Below, piece after piece: positions 36,657 to 49,073 of a stretch of 64,000 nucleotides of DNA. The number at the start of each line of letters is the position of its first letter. Within the stretch, counting starts at the first letter, position 1. Source of the stretch: Nitrospiraceae bacterium (GTDB lineage: Bacteria; Nitrospirota; Nitrospiria; Nitrospirales; Nitrospiraceae); contig SHZW01000004.1 of NCBI GenBank assembly GCA_009692155.1, positions 1-64,000 of the forward strand, in the 5' to 3' direction. The position numbers were made by a program, and so were the translations under genes. Below the pieces are notes generated by a model. The model saw only the letters and a program-made list of their open reading frames with translations. It searched no databases and had not been told where the DNA came from.

Positions 36657-37856
36657 ATGGCTAAAGTGCTCGAAGGCCCCGGGATGGGGCTGATGAAAAA
36701 ATGGGGGATTGCGGTCCCCAATTATGTGGTCGTGACTTCGACAGACGAGCTGGCGAAGCTCGGCGAGGCCAACGAGTGGATGAAGAAATCCAAGCTGGTC
36801 GCCAAGGCGCACGAGGCGATGGGTTCCCGCTTCAAGCTGGGCCTCGTGAAGGTCGGGCTGGATCTGAAGGGCGCGGTGGCGGCGGCGAAGGAGATGCTCG
36901 GACGTCAGGTCGGCAGCATCACCATCACGCAAGTCATCGTCTCCGAGATGGTCCCGCACAAGGAAGAGTATTACGTCGCCGTCAAGTCCACGCGTGATGG
37001 CTCCGAGGTGCTGGTCGCCAATTGCGGCGGAATCGAAGTGGAATCGAACTGGGATCGCGTCAAGAAGTTACAGGTGGACGTCGGCGAGAAGCCGTCCGAA
37101 GCCGCGCTGGAGAAGCTGGCGAAGGAGGCGGGATTCTCCGGCGGGCTGGTGAAGAAAGTGGCGGAGTTCGCCGGGAAAATGTTCACGTGCTTCGACAGCG
37201 AAGATGCGCAGTATCTGGAAGTGAACCCGGTTGTCGTCCGCGAGAGCGACGGGGAATTGATCGCGCTGGACGCCGTGACGCTGCTGGACGGCGATGCCAA
37301 GTTCCGGCATCCGGATTGGAATTTTGCCTTCGCCGCCGAGTTCGGGCGTGCCTACACCAAGGACGAACTCGACGTCATGGCGGTGGATTCCAAGATCAAG
37401 GGCTCGGTCAAGTTCATCCAGATTCTGGGCGGCAACATCGCGATGCTGCCGGCGGGCGGCGGCGCCAGCGTCTATTATTCCGACGCGGTCGTGGCACGGG
37501 GCGGGCAGCTTGCCAACTACGCCGAATATTCCGGCGATCCGCCTGACTGGGCCGTCGAAGTTCTTACCGAGAAAGTGGCCTCGTTGCCGGACATCAAGCA
37601 CATCATTGTCGGCGGCGCGATCGCCAATTTCACCGACGTGAAGAAAACATTCGGCGGCATCATCGCCGGATTCCGCAAGGCCAAGGGCGAAGGCAAGCTC
37701 AAGGGCGTGAAAATCTGGGTCCGCCGAGGCGGCCCCAACGAGAAGGAAGGCCTGGAGCTGATGCGGAAGCTGAAAGACGAAGGGTTCGATATCCATGTCT
37801 ATGACCGCAAGACGCCGTTGACGGACATCGTCGACATGGCGCTTGAGAAAAAATAA
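36657..37856 (+). CDS. aclB: ATP-citrate lyase beta subunit
   Basis: ATP-grasp/SucC-like protein directly followed by aclA; NPVVVRESDGELIALDAV; IIVGGAIANFTDVKKTFGGII. Confidence 0.9.
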   Translation: MAKVLEGPGMGLMKKWGIAVPNYVVVTSTDELAKLGEANEWMKKSKLVAKAHEAMGSRFKLGLVKVGLDLKGAVAAAKEMLGRQVGSITITQVIVSEMVPHKEEYYVAVKSTRDGSEVLVANCGGIEVESNWDRVKKLQVDVGEKPSEAALEKLAKEAGFSGGLVKKVAEFAGKMFTCFDSEDAQYLEVNPVVVRESDGELIALDAVTLLDGDAKFRHPDWNFAFAAEFGRAYTKDELDVMAVDSKIKGSVKFIQILGGNIAMLPAGGGASVYYSDAVVARGGQLANYAEYSGDPPDWAVEVLTEKVASLPDIKHIIVGGAIANFTDVKKTFGGIIAGFRKAKGEGKLKGVKIWVRRGGPNEKEGLELMRKLKDEGFDIHVYDRKTPLTDIVDMALEKK

Positions 37857-37858
37857 CG

Positions 37859-37936
37859 CTGAACGATGAAGTATGAACGATGAACGGCGGAATCATCCCC
37901 AGTTCTGAGTTCATCGTTCTAAATTCATAGTTTCGA
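37859..37936. repeat. Heptad-phased inverted-arm array (aclB-aclA junction)
   Basis: tgaacga/tgaagta/tgaacga/tgaacgg versus gttctga/gttcatc/gttctaa/attcata. Confidence 0.88.
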
Positions 37937-37951
37937 GAAGGGGAGATCCCG

Positions 37952-39778
37952 ATGAGCATTCTCGCGAATAAAGACACACACGTGGTGATCCAGGGTGGGG
38001 TGGCCGGTCAGAACGCCGCGCGACGCATGGCCGAGTTCTGCTACCTCAACAAGAAATCGCTGTATGTGGACGCCTTCGTCTATCCGCCCGACGCGGGCAA
38101 GACCAACGAGATCGCCTACGGTAGCGGTTTAATCATGATTCCGGTCTACAAGACCGTGGCTGAAGCCACGAAGAACCACCCGCAGATCAACACCAGTCTC
38201 GTCTATATCGGCGCGGACCGGGCCAGCGCCGGCGGCATGGAGGCGCTGAACGATCCTAACATCAAAGTCGTCTCCATGATCACGGAAGGCGTGCCCGAAA
38301 AGGACGCCAAGCTGCTCGGCGCCCATGCCCGCAAGCTCGGCAAGGTCTTCAACGGGCCGTCATCGATCGGCATCATTTCCTCGGGCTCCTGCCGGCTGGG
38401 CGTGATCGGCGGCGCCTACGACAACCTCGTGTCCTGCAAGCTCTACCGCGAAGGGTCGTTCGGGGTCATCACGAAATCGGGCGGCCTCTCCAATGAGATC
38501 ATCTGGATCTGCTCGCAGTTCGCCGACGGCATCACGACGGCCATCGGCATCGGCGGCGATGCGTATCCAGGCACGGACTATGTCAGCTACCTGGAAATGT
38601 TCGAGCAGGACCCGCAGACCAAGGCGGTCGTCATCGTCGGCGAGATGGGCGGCGATCTGGAAGAGCGGGCGGCCGAATGGTACGGCGCCAAGAAGCGACG
38701 GATTAAATTGCTCGCGGTCGTGTCCGGATTCTGCCAGGAGAGCCTGCCGAAGGGCATGAAATTCGGCCATGCCGGCGCGAAGGAAGGCATGAAGGGCGAG
38801 GGCTCGGCCCGGTCCAAATCGGACGCGCTCAAGAAAGCCGGCGCGATCGTGCCGGCCACGTTCGGAGCATTAGGGCCGGCGATCAAGGAAACCTACGAGG
38901 AGCTGGTCAAGAGCGGGCAGGTGAAACCGGTGGCCGACGTGGCCCCGGTCGATGTCCCCAAGCTGCCCAAGTCGGTCGAGCAGGCGATGAAGGACAACGA
39001 AGTCACCGTCGTGCCGTTGATCCGCACCACCATCAGCGACGACCGCGGCGACGAGCCCTGCTACGACGGTTATCCCGCCTCTGAATTGATCAACAAAGGC
39101 TATGAGATTCCCCACATCATCGGATTGCTCTGGGACAAACGGCTCATCAGCAAGCAGGATGCCGAAATCGTCAAGCGCATCCTGATGCTGTCGGCCGACC
39201 ACGGCCCCTGCGTCAGCGGCGCCTACGCGACGATCCTTGCGGCCTGCGCCGGCATCGGACTTTCGCAAGCGGTGGCAGCGGGCATGATCATGATCGGGCC
39301 GCGGTTCGGCGGCGCGGTGACCGATGCCGGCCGGTTCTTCAAGTATGCCGTCGATCACAAGATGTCCGTCGACGAGTTCCTGACCTATATGAAGAAGAAC
39401 CATGGACCGGTGCCGGGGATCGGCCATCGCGTGAAGAGCCTGCGCAACCCGGACAAGCGCGTGAAGGAACTGGTCGGCTACGTGAAGAGCTTGAACACCA
39501 AGACGCCCTGCCTCGACTTCGCGCTTTCCGTTGAGCAGGTGACGGCGGCGAAGAAGGACAACCTGATCCTGAACGTGGACGGCACGATGGCTGCCGTATT
39601 GGTGGACATCGGCTTCCCGGTGGACAGTTTGAACGGGTTCTTCATCCTGGCCAGGACGATCGGCCTGATTGGCCACTGGGTGGACCAGAAGCGGCAGGAG
39701 AGCCGCCTGATCCGCCTGTTTGATTTCCTAGTCAACTACGCGGCACCGAAACGAAGAGAAGTGCCGCCTTTAAAATAG
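37952..39778 (+). CDS. aclA: ATP-citrate lyase alpha subunit
   Basis: CoA-ligase-like N-term plus citrate-synthase-like C-term GPCVSGAYATILAACAGIGLSQAVAAGMIMIGPRFGGAVTDAGRFF, GPVPGIGHRVKSLRNPDKRV. Confidence 0.93.
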   Translation: MSILANKDTHVVIQGGVAGQNAARRMAEFCYLNKKSLYVDAFVYPPDAGKTNEIAYGSGLIMIPVYKTVAEATKNHPQINTSLVYIGADRASAGGMEALNDPNIKVVSMITEGVPEKDAKLLGAHARKLGKVFNGPSSIGIISSGSCRLGVIGGAYDNLVSCKLYREGSFGVITKSGGLSNEIIWICSQFADGITTAIGIGGDAYPGTDYVSYLEMFEQDPQTKAVVIVGEMGGDLEERAAEWYGAKKRRIKLLAVVSGFCQESLPKGMKFGHAGAKEGMKGEGSARSKSDALKKAGAIVPATFGALGPAIKETYEELVKSGQVKPVADVAPVDVPKLPKSVEQAMKDNEVTVVPLIRTTISDDRGDEPCYDGYPASELINKGYEIPHIIGLLWDKRLISKQDAEIVKRILMLSADHGPCVSGAYATILAACAGIGLSQAVAAGMIMIGPRFGGAVTDAGRFFKYAVDHKMSVDEFLTYMKKNHGPVPGIGHRVKSLRNPDKRVKELVGYVKSLNTKTPCLDFALSVEQVTAAKKDNLILNVDGTMAAVLVDIGFPVDSLNGFFILARTIGLIGHWVDQKRQESRLIRLFDFLVNYAAPKRREVPPLK

Positions 39779-39780
39779 GC

Positions 39781-39847
39781 GAGAGCTTCGAGCCGCGAGG
39801 CTCGAGGCGGAATCTGTCTCGCGGCCCGTGTCCCGTGGCTCGAGGCA
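39781..39847. repeat. Heptad-phased inverted-arm array (aclA-aconitase junction)
   Basis: cgagccg/cgaggct/cgaggcg versus tgtctcg/cggcccg/tgtcccg/tggctcg. Confidence 0.7.
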
Positions 39848-39868
39848 GTTGAACGAAGAGGAGATGTT

Positions 39869-42115
39869 ATGTCAGTCGAAATGGTGAAGGCACTCTACGC
39901 GAAGATGCCTGCGGTGAACGAGAAGGCGCGCAAGAAACTCGGCCGCGCGCTGACGCTCTCGGAAAAAATTCTCGTGGCCCACGCAGACAACTTCGACACG
40001 CAAACGTGGGACCGGGGCAAGGCCATGCTGGCGCTGCGGCCCGACCGGGTGGCCATGCAGGACGCGACGGCCCAGATGGCCGTGCTGCAGTTCATGCAGG
40101 CCAACAAGGCGAAGGCGGCGGTGCCGAGCACGATCCACTGCGACCATCTGATCCGCGCGGAAGTCGGCTCGCAAAAGGATCTGCTGCGCGCCATGGACGA
40201 GAACAAGGAGGTCTATAACTTCCTCTCGTCTTCGGCCAGAAAGTACGGCATCGGATTCTGGAAGCCGGGCGCCGGGATCATCCACCAGGTGGTGCTCGAG
40301 AACTACGCGTTTCCAGGCGGACTGATCATCGGGACCGACTCGCACACGCCGAACGGCGGCGGCCTGGGCATGCTGGCGATCGGCGTCGGCGGCGCGGACG
40401 CGGGCGAAGTCATGGCCGGATTGCCCTGGGAAGTGTTGCATCCGAAACTGATCGGCGTGCATCTCAAGGGCAAGTTGAGCGGCTGGGCCTCGTCGAAGGA
40501 CGTTATTCTCTATCTGTGCGGCCTGCTGACCGTGAAGGGCGGCACGAACAAGATCGTCGAATACTTCGGTCCTGGCGCCGAGACGATCAGCGCCACCGGC
40601 AAGGGCACGATCACGAACATGGGCGCCGAATTGGGCGCGACCACGTCGGTATTCCCCTTCGACCAGAAGATGGTGGCCTATCTCAACATCACGGACCGGA
40701 CGGACATCGCCAACCTGGCCCAGGCACATAAGGAACTGCTCGTGGCCGATCCCGAGGTCTACAAGTCGCCGGAAAAACATTTCGATCAGGTTGTTGAAAT
40801 CGATCTCTCCAAGCTCGAGCCGTATGTCGTGGGTCCGCACACGCCCGATCTGGCGCGGCCCGTGTCCAAGATGGCGGCGGAGGCGAAGGAGAAGGGCTAT
40901 CCGGTTCAATTGAAAGCGGCCCTGATCGGCAGTTGCACTAATTCGTCCTACGAGGACATCGGCCGCGCGGCGCACATCGCCAAACAGGGCCTGAATGCCG
41001 GCCTCAAGGCGAAAACGCCCTTTCTGATTTCGCCTGGCTCGGAGCGCATCTACCATACGATGAAGCGCGACGGTTTCCTGGAAATCTTCGAACAGATGGG
41101 TGGGACGGTGTTGGCGAACGCCTGCGGTCCCTGCATCGGCCAGTGGAAGAGGGCGGACGCGGTGAAGGGCAAGGCCGAGTCGATCGTCAGCTCCTTCAAC
41201 CGGAACTTCCCCGGTCGCAACGACGGCGTCAATGAGACACTCTCGTTTTTGGCCAGCCCTGAAATCGTCACGGCCTACGCCTTGTCTGGCGATCTCAATT
41301 TCGATCCGGTGCATCAGGCGATCAAGGGCGCCGACGGCAAGGAATTCAAGTTCCAGCCGCCGCAGGGTGAAGAATTGCCTGCCAAGGGCTTTGCGAAGGG
41401 CGAGGAGGGGTATATCGCGCCGGCGGAAGACGGCTCCAAGCTGACCGTGGACATTCCTCCGACCAGCGAGCGACTCCAGTTGCTGCAACCGTTCCCGCGA
41501 TGGGACGGCAAGGATATGGAAAAATTGCCGCTGCTGCTCAAGACCAAGGGCAAAACGACCACCGATCATATCTCGCCGGCCGGACCCTGGTTGAAATTCC
41601 GCGGCCACCTGGACAAGATCAGCGACAACATGTTCCTCGGCGCGACCAACGCGTTTGCGAGCGAGCCGGGGAAGGGCACCGACGTGATGGCGAACGAAGG
41701 CAATCTCACGATTGCCGCGATCGCGCGCCGGTACAAGGCCAATGGCATCGTCTCAATCGTCGTGGGCGACGAGAACTACGGCGAGGGCAGCAGCCGCGAG
41801 CATGCCGCCATGTCGCCGCGGTTCCTGAACGTCCGAGTCGTCATTACGAAGAGCTTTGCGCGCATTCACGAGACGAATTTGAAGAAGCAGGGGATCTTGG
41901 CGTTGACCTTCGCGGACCTGAAGGATTACGAGAAGATCGAGCAGCAGGACCGCATCAGCGTGACGGGGCTGAATGGTTTGGCTCCGGGCAAGCCGGTGCA
42001 GGTCACTATACACAAGGCGGATGGTACAGCGCTCACCATCCAGACAAACCACAGCATGACGGAGCCGCAGCTTGCGTGGTTCAAGGCCGGTTCGGCGCTG
42101 AATGCGCTGAATTAA
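39869..42115 (+). CDS. Aconitate hydratase (mitochondrial-type)
   Basis: IIGTDSHTPNGGGLGMLAIGVGGADAGEVMAG; IGSCTNSSYEDIGRAA; NACGPCIGQWKR; GDENYGEGSSREHAAMSPRFL. Confidence 0.96.
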   Translation: MSVEMVKALYAKMPAVNEKARKKLGRALTLSEKILVAHADNFDTQTWDRGKAMLALRPDRVAMQDATAQMAVLQFMQANKAKAAVPSTIHCDHLIRAEVGSQKDLLRAMDENKEVYNFLSSSARKYGIGFWKPGAGIIHQVVLENYAFPGGLIIGTDSHTPNGGGLGMLAIGVGGADAGEVMAGLPWEVLHPKLIGVHLKGKLSGWASSKDVILYLCGLLTVKGGTNKIVEYFGPGAETISATGKGTITNMGAELGATTSVFPFDQKMVAYLNITDRTDIANLAQAHKELLVADPEVYKSPEKHFDQVVEIDLSKLEPYVVGPHTPDLARPVSKMAAEAKEKGYPVQLKAALIGSCTNSSYEDIGRAAHIAKQGLNAGLKAKTPFLISPGSERIYHTMKRDGFLEIFEQMGGTVLANACGPCIGQWKRADAVKGKAESIVSSFNRNFPGRNDGVNETLSFLASPEIVTAYALSGDLNFDPVHQAIKGADGKEFKFQPPQGEELPAKGFAKGEEGYIAPAEDGSKLTVDIPPTSERLQLLQPFPRWDGKDMEKLPLLLKTKGKTTTDHISPAGPWLKFRGHLDKISDNMFLGATNAFASEPGKGTDVMANEGNLTIAAIARRYKANGIVSIVVGDENYGEGSSREHAAMSPRFLNVRVVITKSFARIHETNLKKQGILALTFADLKDYEKIEQQDRISVTGLNGLAPGKPVQVTIHKADGTALTIQTNHSMTEPQLAWFKAGSALNALN

Positions 42116-42131
42116 ATACGATGCGGAATGA

Positions 42132-44372
<2,241 letters not shown>

Positions 44373-44460
44373 GAGAAGGCTCCAAAGAAGGTATGAAAAG
44401 CGGAGAGTGCGGGGGTATGATATCTCGCTCGCTTCTTGCGCGTTCCTGAAGGCAGTATTT

Positions 44461-45174
44461 ATGGCTGAGATCGACAAAGAAAACGTCATCGATCAGGAGG
44501 AAGTCCTCCGGCCGAAGATGGTCACGGTGGAGATCGCCGGCAAGAAGTACGACGTGCCGGAGGGCGTCACCGTTATCAAAGCCCTGTGGTACGCGGGGCA
44601 GGAAGTCATCCGCGGCATCGGCTGCCTGGGAGGATTCTGCGGAGCCTGCGCGACCTACTACCGCACAAAAGATGATCCCAAGGTCCGCACCTGCCTGGCC
44701 TGCCAGACGGCGGTACAGGACGGCATGACGTTTACCATGGTGCCGCCCTTCCCGGCGCGCAAGGCCATCTACAACATGGCCGAATTAAAGGATCCCAAGC
44801 AGGATCTTTTCACGCTCTATCCGGAAGCGCCGCTCTGCCGCAATTGCAACGCCTGCACGGAAGCCTGCCCGCAGAAGATCGACGTGCGCGAGGGCGTCTG
44901 GAAGGCCGTCTTCGGCGACTTCAAGAGCGTGTCCGAGATGTTCATGGACTGCGTCATGTGCGGGCTGTGCGTGCCGGTCTGTATCGCGGACATCGCGCCC
45001 AACCTCGTCGCGCTCTACGCAAGCCGCGCCCAGGGCGCGCACTTCACGGAGAAGCCGGAACGGCTGGAGCATCGCATCAAGGAAATCGCCGACGGCAAGT
45101 ACAAGGACGAGTGGAGCCGCGTCATGAAGATGAGCGAGCCGGAACTGGCGAAAGTCTGCGCTGAGCTGAAATGA
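44461..45174 (+). CDS. frdB: Fumarate reductase/succinate dehydrogenase iron-sulfur subunit
   Basis: CLGGFCGACATYYRTKDDPKVRTCLAC; CRNCNACTEACPQKI; CVMCGLCVPVC. Confidence 0.87.
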   Translation: MAEIDKENVIDQEEVLRPKMVTVEIAGKKYDVPEGVTVIKALWYAGQEVIRGIGCLGGFCGACATYYRTKDDPKVRTCLACQTAVQDGMTFTMVPPFPARKAIYNMAELKDPKQDLFTLYPEAPLCRNCNACTEACPQKIDVREGVWKAVFGDFKSVSEMFMDCVMCGLCVPVCIADIAPNLVALYASRAQGAHFTEKPERLEHRIKEIADGKYKDEWSRVMKMSEPELAKVCAELK

Positions 45175-45178
45175 TGCA

Positions 45179-45282
45179 GTCTGAAAGTCAAAAAGTCATC
45201 AAGTCGTCAAGTCGGGACCTCAATCATTGTTCGTTTCTCTGACTGCAGACTTTATGACTTTAAGACTTTACGACTTTTCGAC
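45179..45282. repeat. Octamer-phased inverted-arm array (frdB-frdA junction)
   Basis: aagtcaaa/aagtcatc/aagtcgtc/aagtcggg versus gactttat/gactttaa/gactttac/gacttttc. Confidence 0.9.
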
Positions 45283-45288
45283 GTAATC

Positions 45289-46869
45289 ATGGACATCCAC
45301 GTCTTACAGCAAATCGTCCACAAGACCCGCGACGCCCGCCGCAAGCAGACGCTGCCGAAGTACGCGCCGGCCGAGCGCGACACGCTGATCAAGAAGTACC
45401 ATCCCGATTTTCGCGAGAGCGCCTACCGTCCCATCACGTTCGGTCCGAACGCCGGAGAAAAGACCGTCCGCGAACTGGCTGCCTTGCTCGAAGGCAACAG
45501 CGTTGTGCCGATGGACCTGGACCTGACTCCGCAGTACACCTGCGATGTGCTGGTGGTCGGCGGAGGCGGAGCCGGCTGCGCGGCCTCGCTGCACGCCCAT
45601 GCGCAGGGTGCCCAGGTGATCCTGGCCACCAAGCTGCGGCTCGGCGATTCCAACACCGTCATGGCGCAGGGCGGCATGCAGATCGCGGTCACGAACGAGG
45701 ATTCCCCGGTCACGCATTTCCTCGACACCCTCAAGGGCGGCCACATGAAGAACGACCACGACCTGCTCAAGGTCATGGTCGAGGAGGGCCCCTCCATTGC
45801 CAAGTGGCTGCTGAGTCTGGGCGTGCTGTTCGACCGGGATGCGGACGGCAACCTGCATGTGAAGAAGGGCGGCGGCAGCTCCAAGCCGCGGCTGCTCACG
45901 GCCTCGGACTATACCGGCCTTGAAATCATGCGGGTGTTGAAGGACGAGGTGCTGAACCAGAAGATTCAATTGCTCGAGTTTTCCGCCGCAGTCGAACTGC
46001 TGAGCGACGGCAAGGGCACGTGCACCGGTGCGGTGCTGCGCGACCTCGACAACAAGCGGTTCCTTGTCGTGGCTGCCAGGACGGTGATTCTGGCCACGGG
46101 CGGCATCGGCCGGCTCCACATCCAGGGATTTCCGACCAGCAACCATTTCGGCGCCACTGGCGACGGCCTGGCCATGTCCTACCGCATGGGCGCGAAACTC
46201 ATGCACATTGATACGTTTCAATACCATCCGTCAGGGGCAGTCTATCCCGAACAATTGATCGGCGCGCTGGTCACGGAAGGCATCCGCTCGGAGGGCGGCC
46301 ATCTCGTCAATGCCAAAGGCGAGCGGTTCGTGAATGAGCTGGACACGCGTGACGTCGTCTCGTCCTCGATCATCCGTGAGTGCGAAGAGGGCCGCGGCAT
46401 CCGAACCATGTCGGGCCGGATCGGCGTGTGGCTCGATACGCCGCTCCTGGAAGCGGAGCAGGGCGAGGGCACGGTGAACAAGCATTTCCCCGCGATGGTG
46501 CGCCAGTACGAGCGTTTCGGAATCGACATCGCCAAGGACCCGGTGTTGATTTATCCAACGCTGCACTACCAGAACGGCGGCGTGAAGATCGACGTCAACG
46601 GCGAGTCCGGCGTGAAAAATCTCTTCGTCGCCGGCGAAGCGTCGGGCGGCCTGCACGGGCGCAACCGGTTGATGGGTAACTCGCTGCTCGATTTGATGGT
46701 GTACGGCAAGCGATCGGGTCTCGCCGCGGCCGCGCGGGCCAAATCCGGTTCGCAAGGCAAACTGACATTGGAGCACGTGAAGAAGTTCAAGGACGAAGCC
46801 AAAAAGCACCACGTGTCCGCCGACGTCATCTCGCCGATGCTGTTTCCGGCATACGCAAAGAAAGAATAA
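45289..46869 (+). CDS. frdA: Fumarate reductase/succinate dehydrogenase flavoprotein subunit
   Basis: CDVLVVGGGGAGCAASLHAHAQGAQVILATK; DTFQYHPSGAVYPEQLIGALVTEGIRSEGGHLVNAKGERF; GEASGGLHGRNRLMGNSLLDLMVYGKRSG. Confidence 0.9.
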   Translation: MDIHVLQQIVHKTRDARRKQTLPKYAPAERDTLIKKYHPDFRESAYRPITFGPNAGEKTVRELAALLEGNSVVPMDLDLTPQYTCDVLVVGGGGAGCAASLHAHAQGAQVILATKLRLGDSNTVMAQGGMQIAVTNEDSPVTHFLDTLKGGHMKNDHDLLKVMVEEGPSIAKWLLSLGVLFDRDADGNLHVKKGGGSSKPRLLTASDYTGLEIMRVLKDEVLNQKIQLLEFSAAVELLSDGKGTCTGAVLRDLDNKRFLVVAARTVILATGGIGRLHIQGFPTSNHFGATGDGLAMSYRMGAKLMHIDTFQYHPSGAVYPEQLIGALVTEGIRSEGGHLVNAKGERFVNELDTRDVVSSSIIRECEEGRGIRTMSGRIGVWLDTPLLEAEQGEGTVNKHFPAMVRQYERFGIDIAKDPVLIYPTLHYQNGGVKIDVNGESGVKNLFVAGEASGGLHGRNRLMGNSLLDLMVYGKRSGLAAAARAKSGSQGKLTLEHVKKFKDEAKKHHVSADVISPMLFPAYAKKE

Positions 46870-46871
46870 GA

Positions 46872-46961
46872 GCATATGGCTTATAGCTGATGGCGTATGG
46901 CAAGAAGCCGGAAGCTGTCAGCTCGAGCCATAAGCTATACGCCATAAGCCATTAGCTCTTA
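46872..46961. repeat. Heptad-phased inverted-arm array (frdA-sucC junction)
   Basis: atggctt/atagctg/atggcgt/atggcaa versus gccataa/gctatac/gccataa/gccatta. Confidence 0.88.
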
Positions 46962-46970
46962 GAGGTTCCA

Positions 46971-48178
46971 ATGAATGTTCATGAATTTCAGGCCAAGTCG
47001 TTGTTTGCGCAGTTCGGCGTGTCGGTGCCGAAGGGAAAAGAGGTCAAGACGCCGCTGCAGGCTGAAAAATGGGCCAGGGAACTGAACAGCCCCGTCTTCG
47101 TCGTGAAAGCACAGATCCATGCGGGCGGGCGCGGCAAGGCGGGCGGGGTCAAAATCACCAAGAACCAGGCCGACGTGCCCGGATTAGTCAAGGAACTGAT
47201 CGGTAAGACGCTCGTCACGCACCAGACGGGGCCAAAGGGCCGCAAGGTCCGCCGCCTCCTGATCGAGGAAGGCGCGGGGATTGCCAAGGAGCTGTACCTG
47301 AGCCTGCTCGTGGATCGCGATACCGGCTGGCCGGTCGTCATTGCCAGCACGGAAGGCGGCATGGAAATCGAAGAAGTGGCCGCGCACACGCCGGAAAAAA
47401 TCATCAAGGAGCTGATCGATCCGGCGGTCGGGTTCCAGAGCTACAACGGCCACAACGTCGCCTTTGCGCTGGGCCTGAACACCATCGAACCGGCGGTCAT
47501 CAATCCCTTCGTGCAGATGCTGGGCAATCTCTACAAGCTGTTCATGGACAAGAACGCCGCGATGGTCGAGATCAACCCGCTGGTCATCACGACGGACAAG
47601 AAGCTGATCGCGCTGGACGGCAAGGTCTCTTTCGACGACAACAGCCTCTACAAACATCCTGATGTCCAGGCCATGCGCGACTTGAATGAGGAGGAGCCGC
47701 TCGAGATTGAAGCGACGGCGAGCAATCTCAATTACGTCAAGCTGGATGGCAACATCGGCTGCATGGTGAACGGCGCGGGTCTTGCCATGGCGACGATGGA
47801 CGTCATCAAGCTGGCGGGCAGCGAGCCGGCCAACTTCCTGGACGTGGGCGGCGGCGCGACAAAAGAAACCGTGGCCGCGGGTTTCCGCATCCTGCTCAAG
47901 GACAAGAATGTGAAGGGCATCTTCATCAACATCTTCGGCGGCATCGTCCGCTGCGAGCGCATCGCGCACGGCGTGATCGAGGCGGCCAAGGAAGTGAAGA
48001 TTACCGTGCCGCTGGTCGTGCGGCTGCAGGGCACCAATGCGAAAGATGGCCGCAAGTTGCTCAAGGATTCCGGTCTCAAGCTGGAGGTGGCGGATGATCT
48101 CTGGGAAGCAGCCCAAAAAATCGTAGGCATGACCGGGAAAAAGCGATCGAAACCCGCTGCTGCTGCAGGAGGCCACTG

Positions 48179-48179
<1 letters not shown>
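46971..48179 (+). CDS. sucC: Succinyl-CoA ligase beta subunit
   Basis: [59 protein letters not shown]. Confidence 0.97.
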
Positions 48180-49051
<872 letters not shown>

Positions 49052-49073
49052 CATCCATCAAGCAAAGTCCCTA

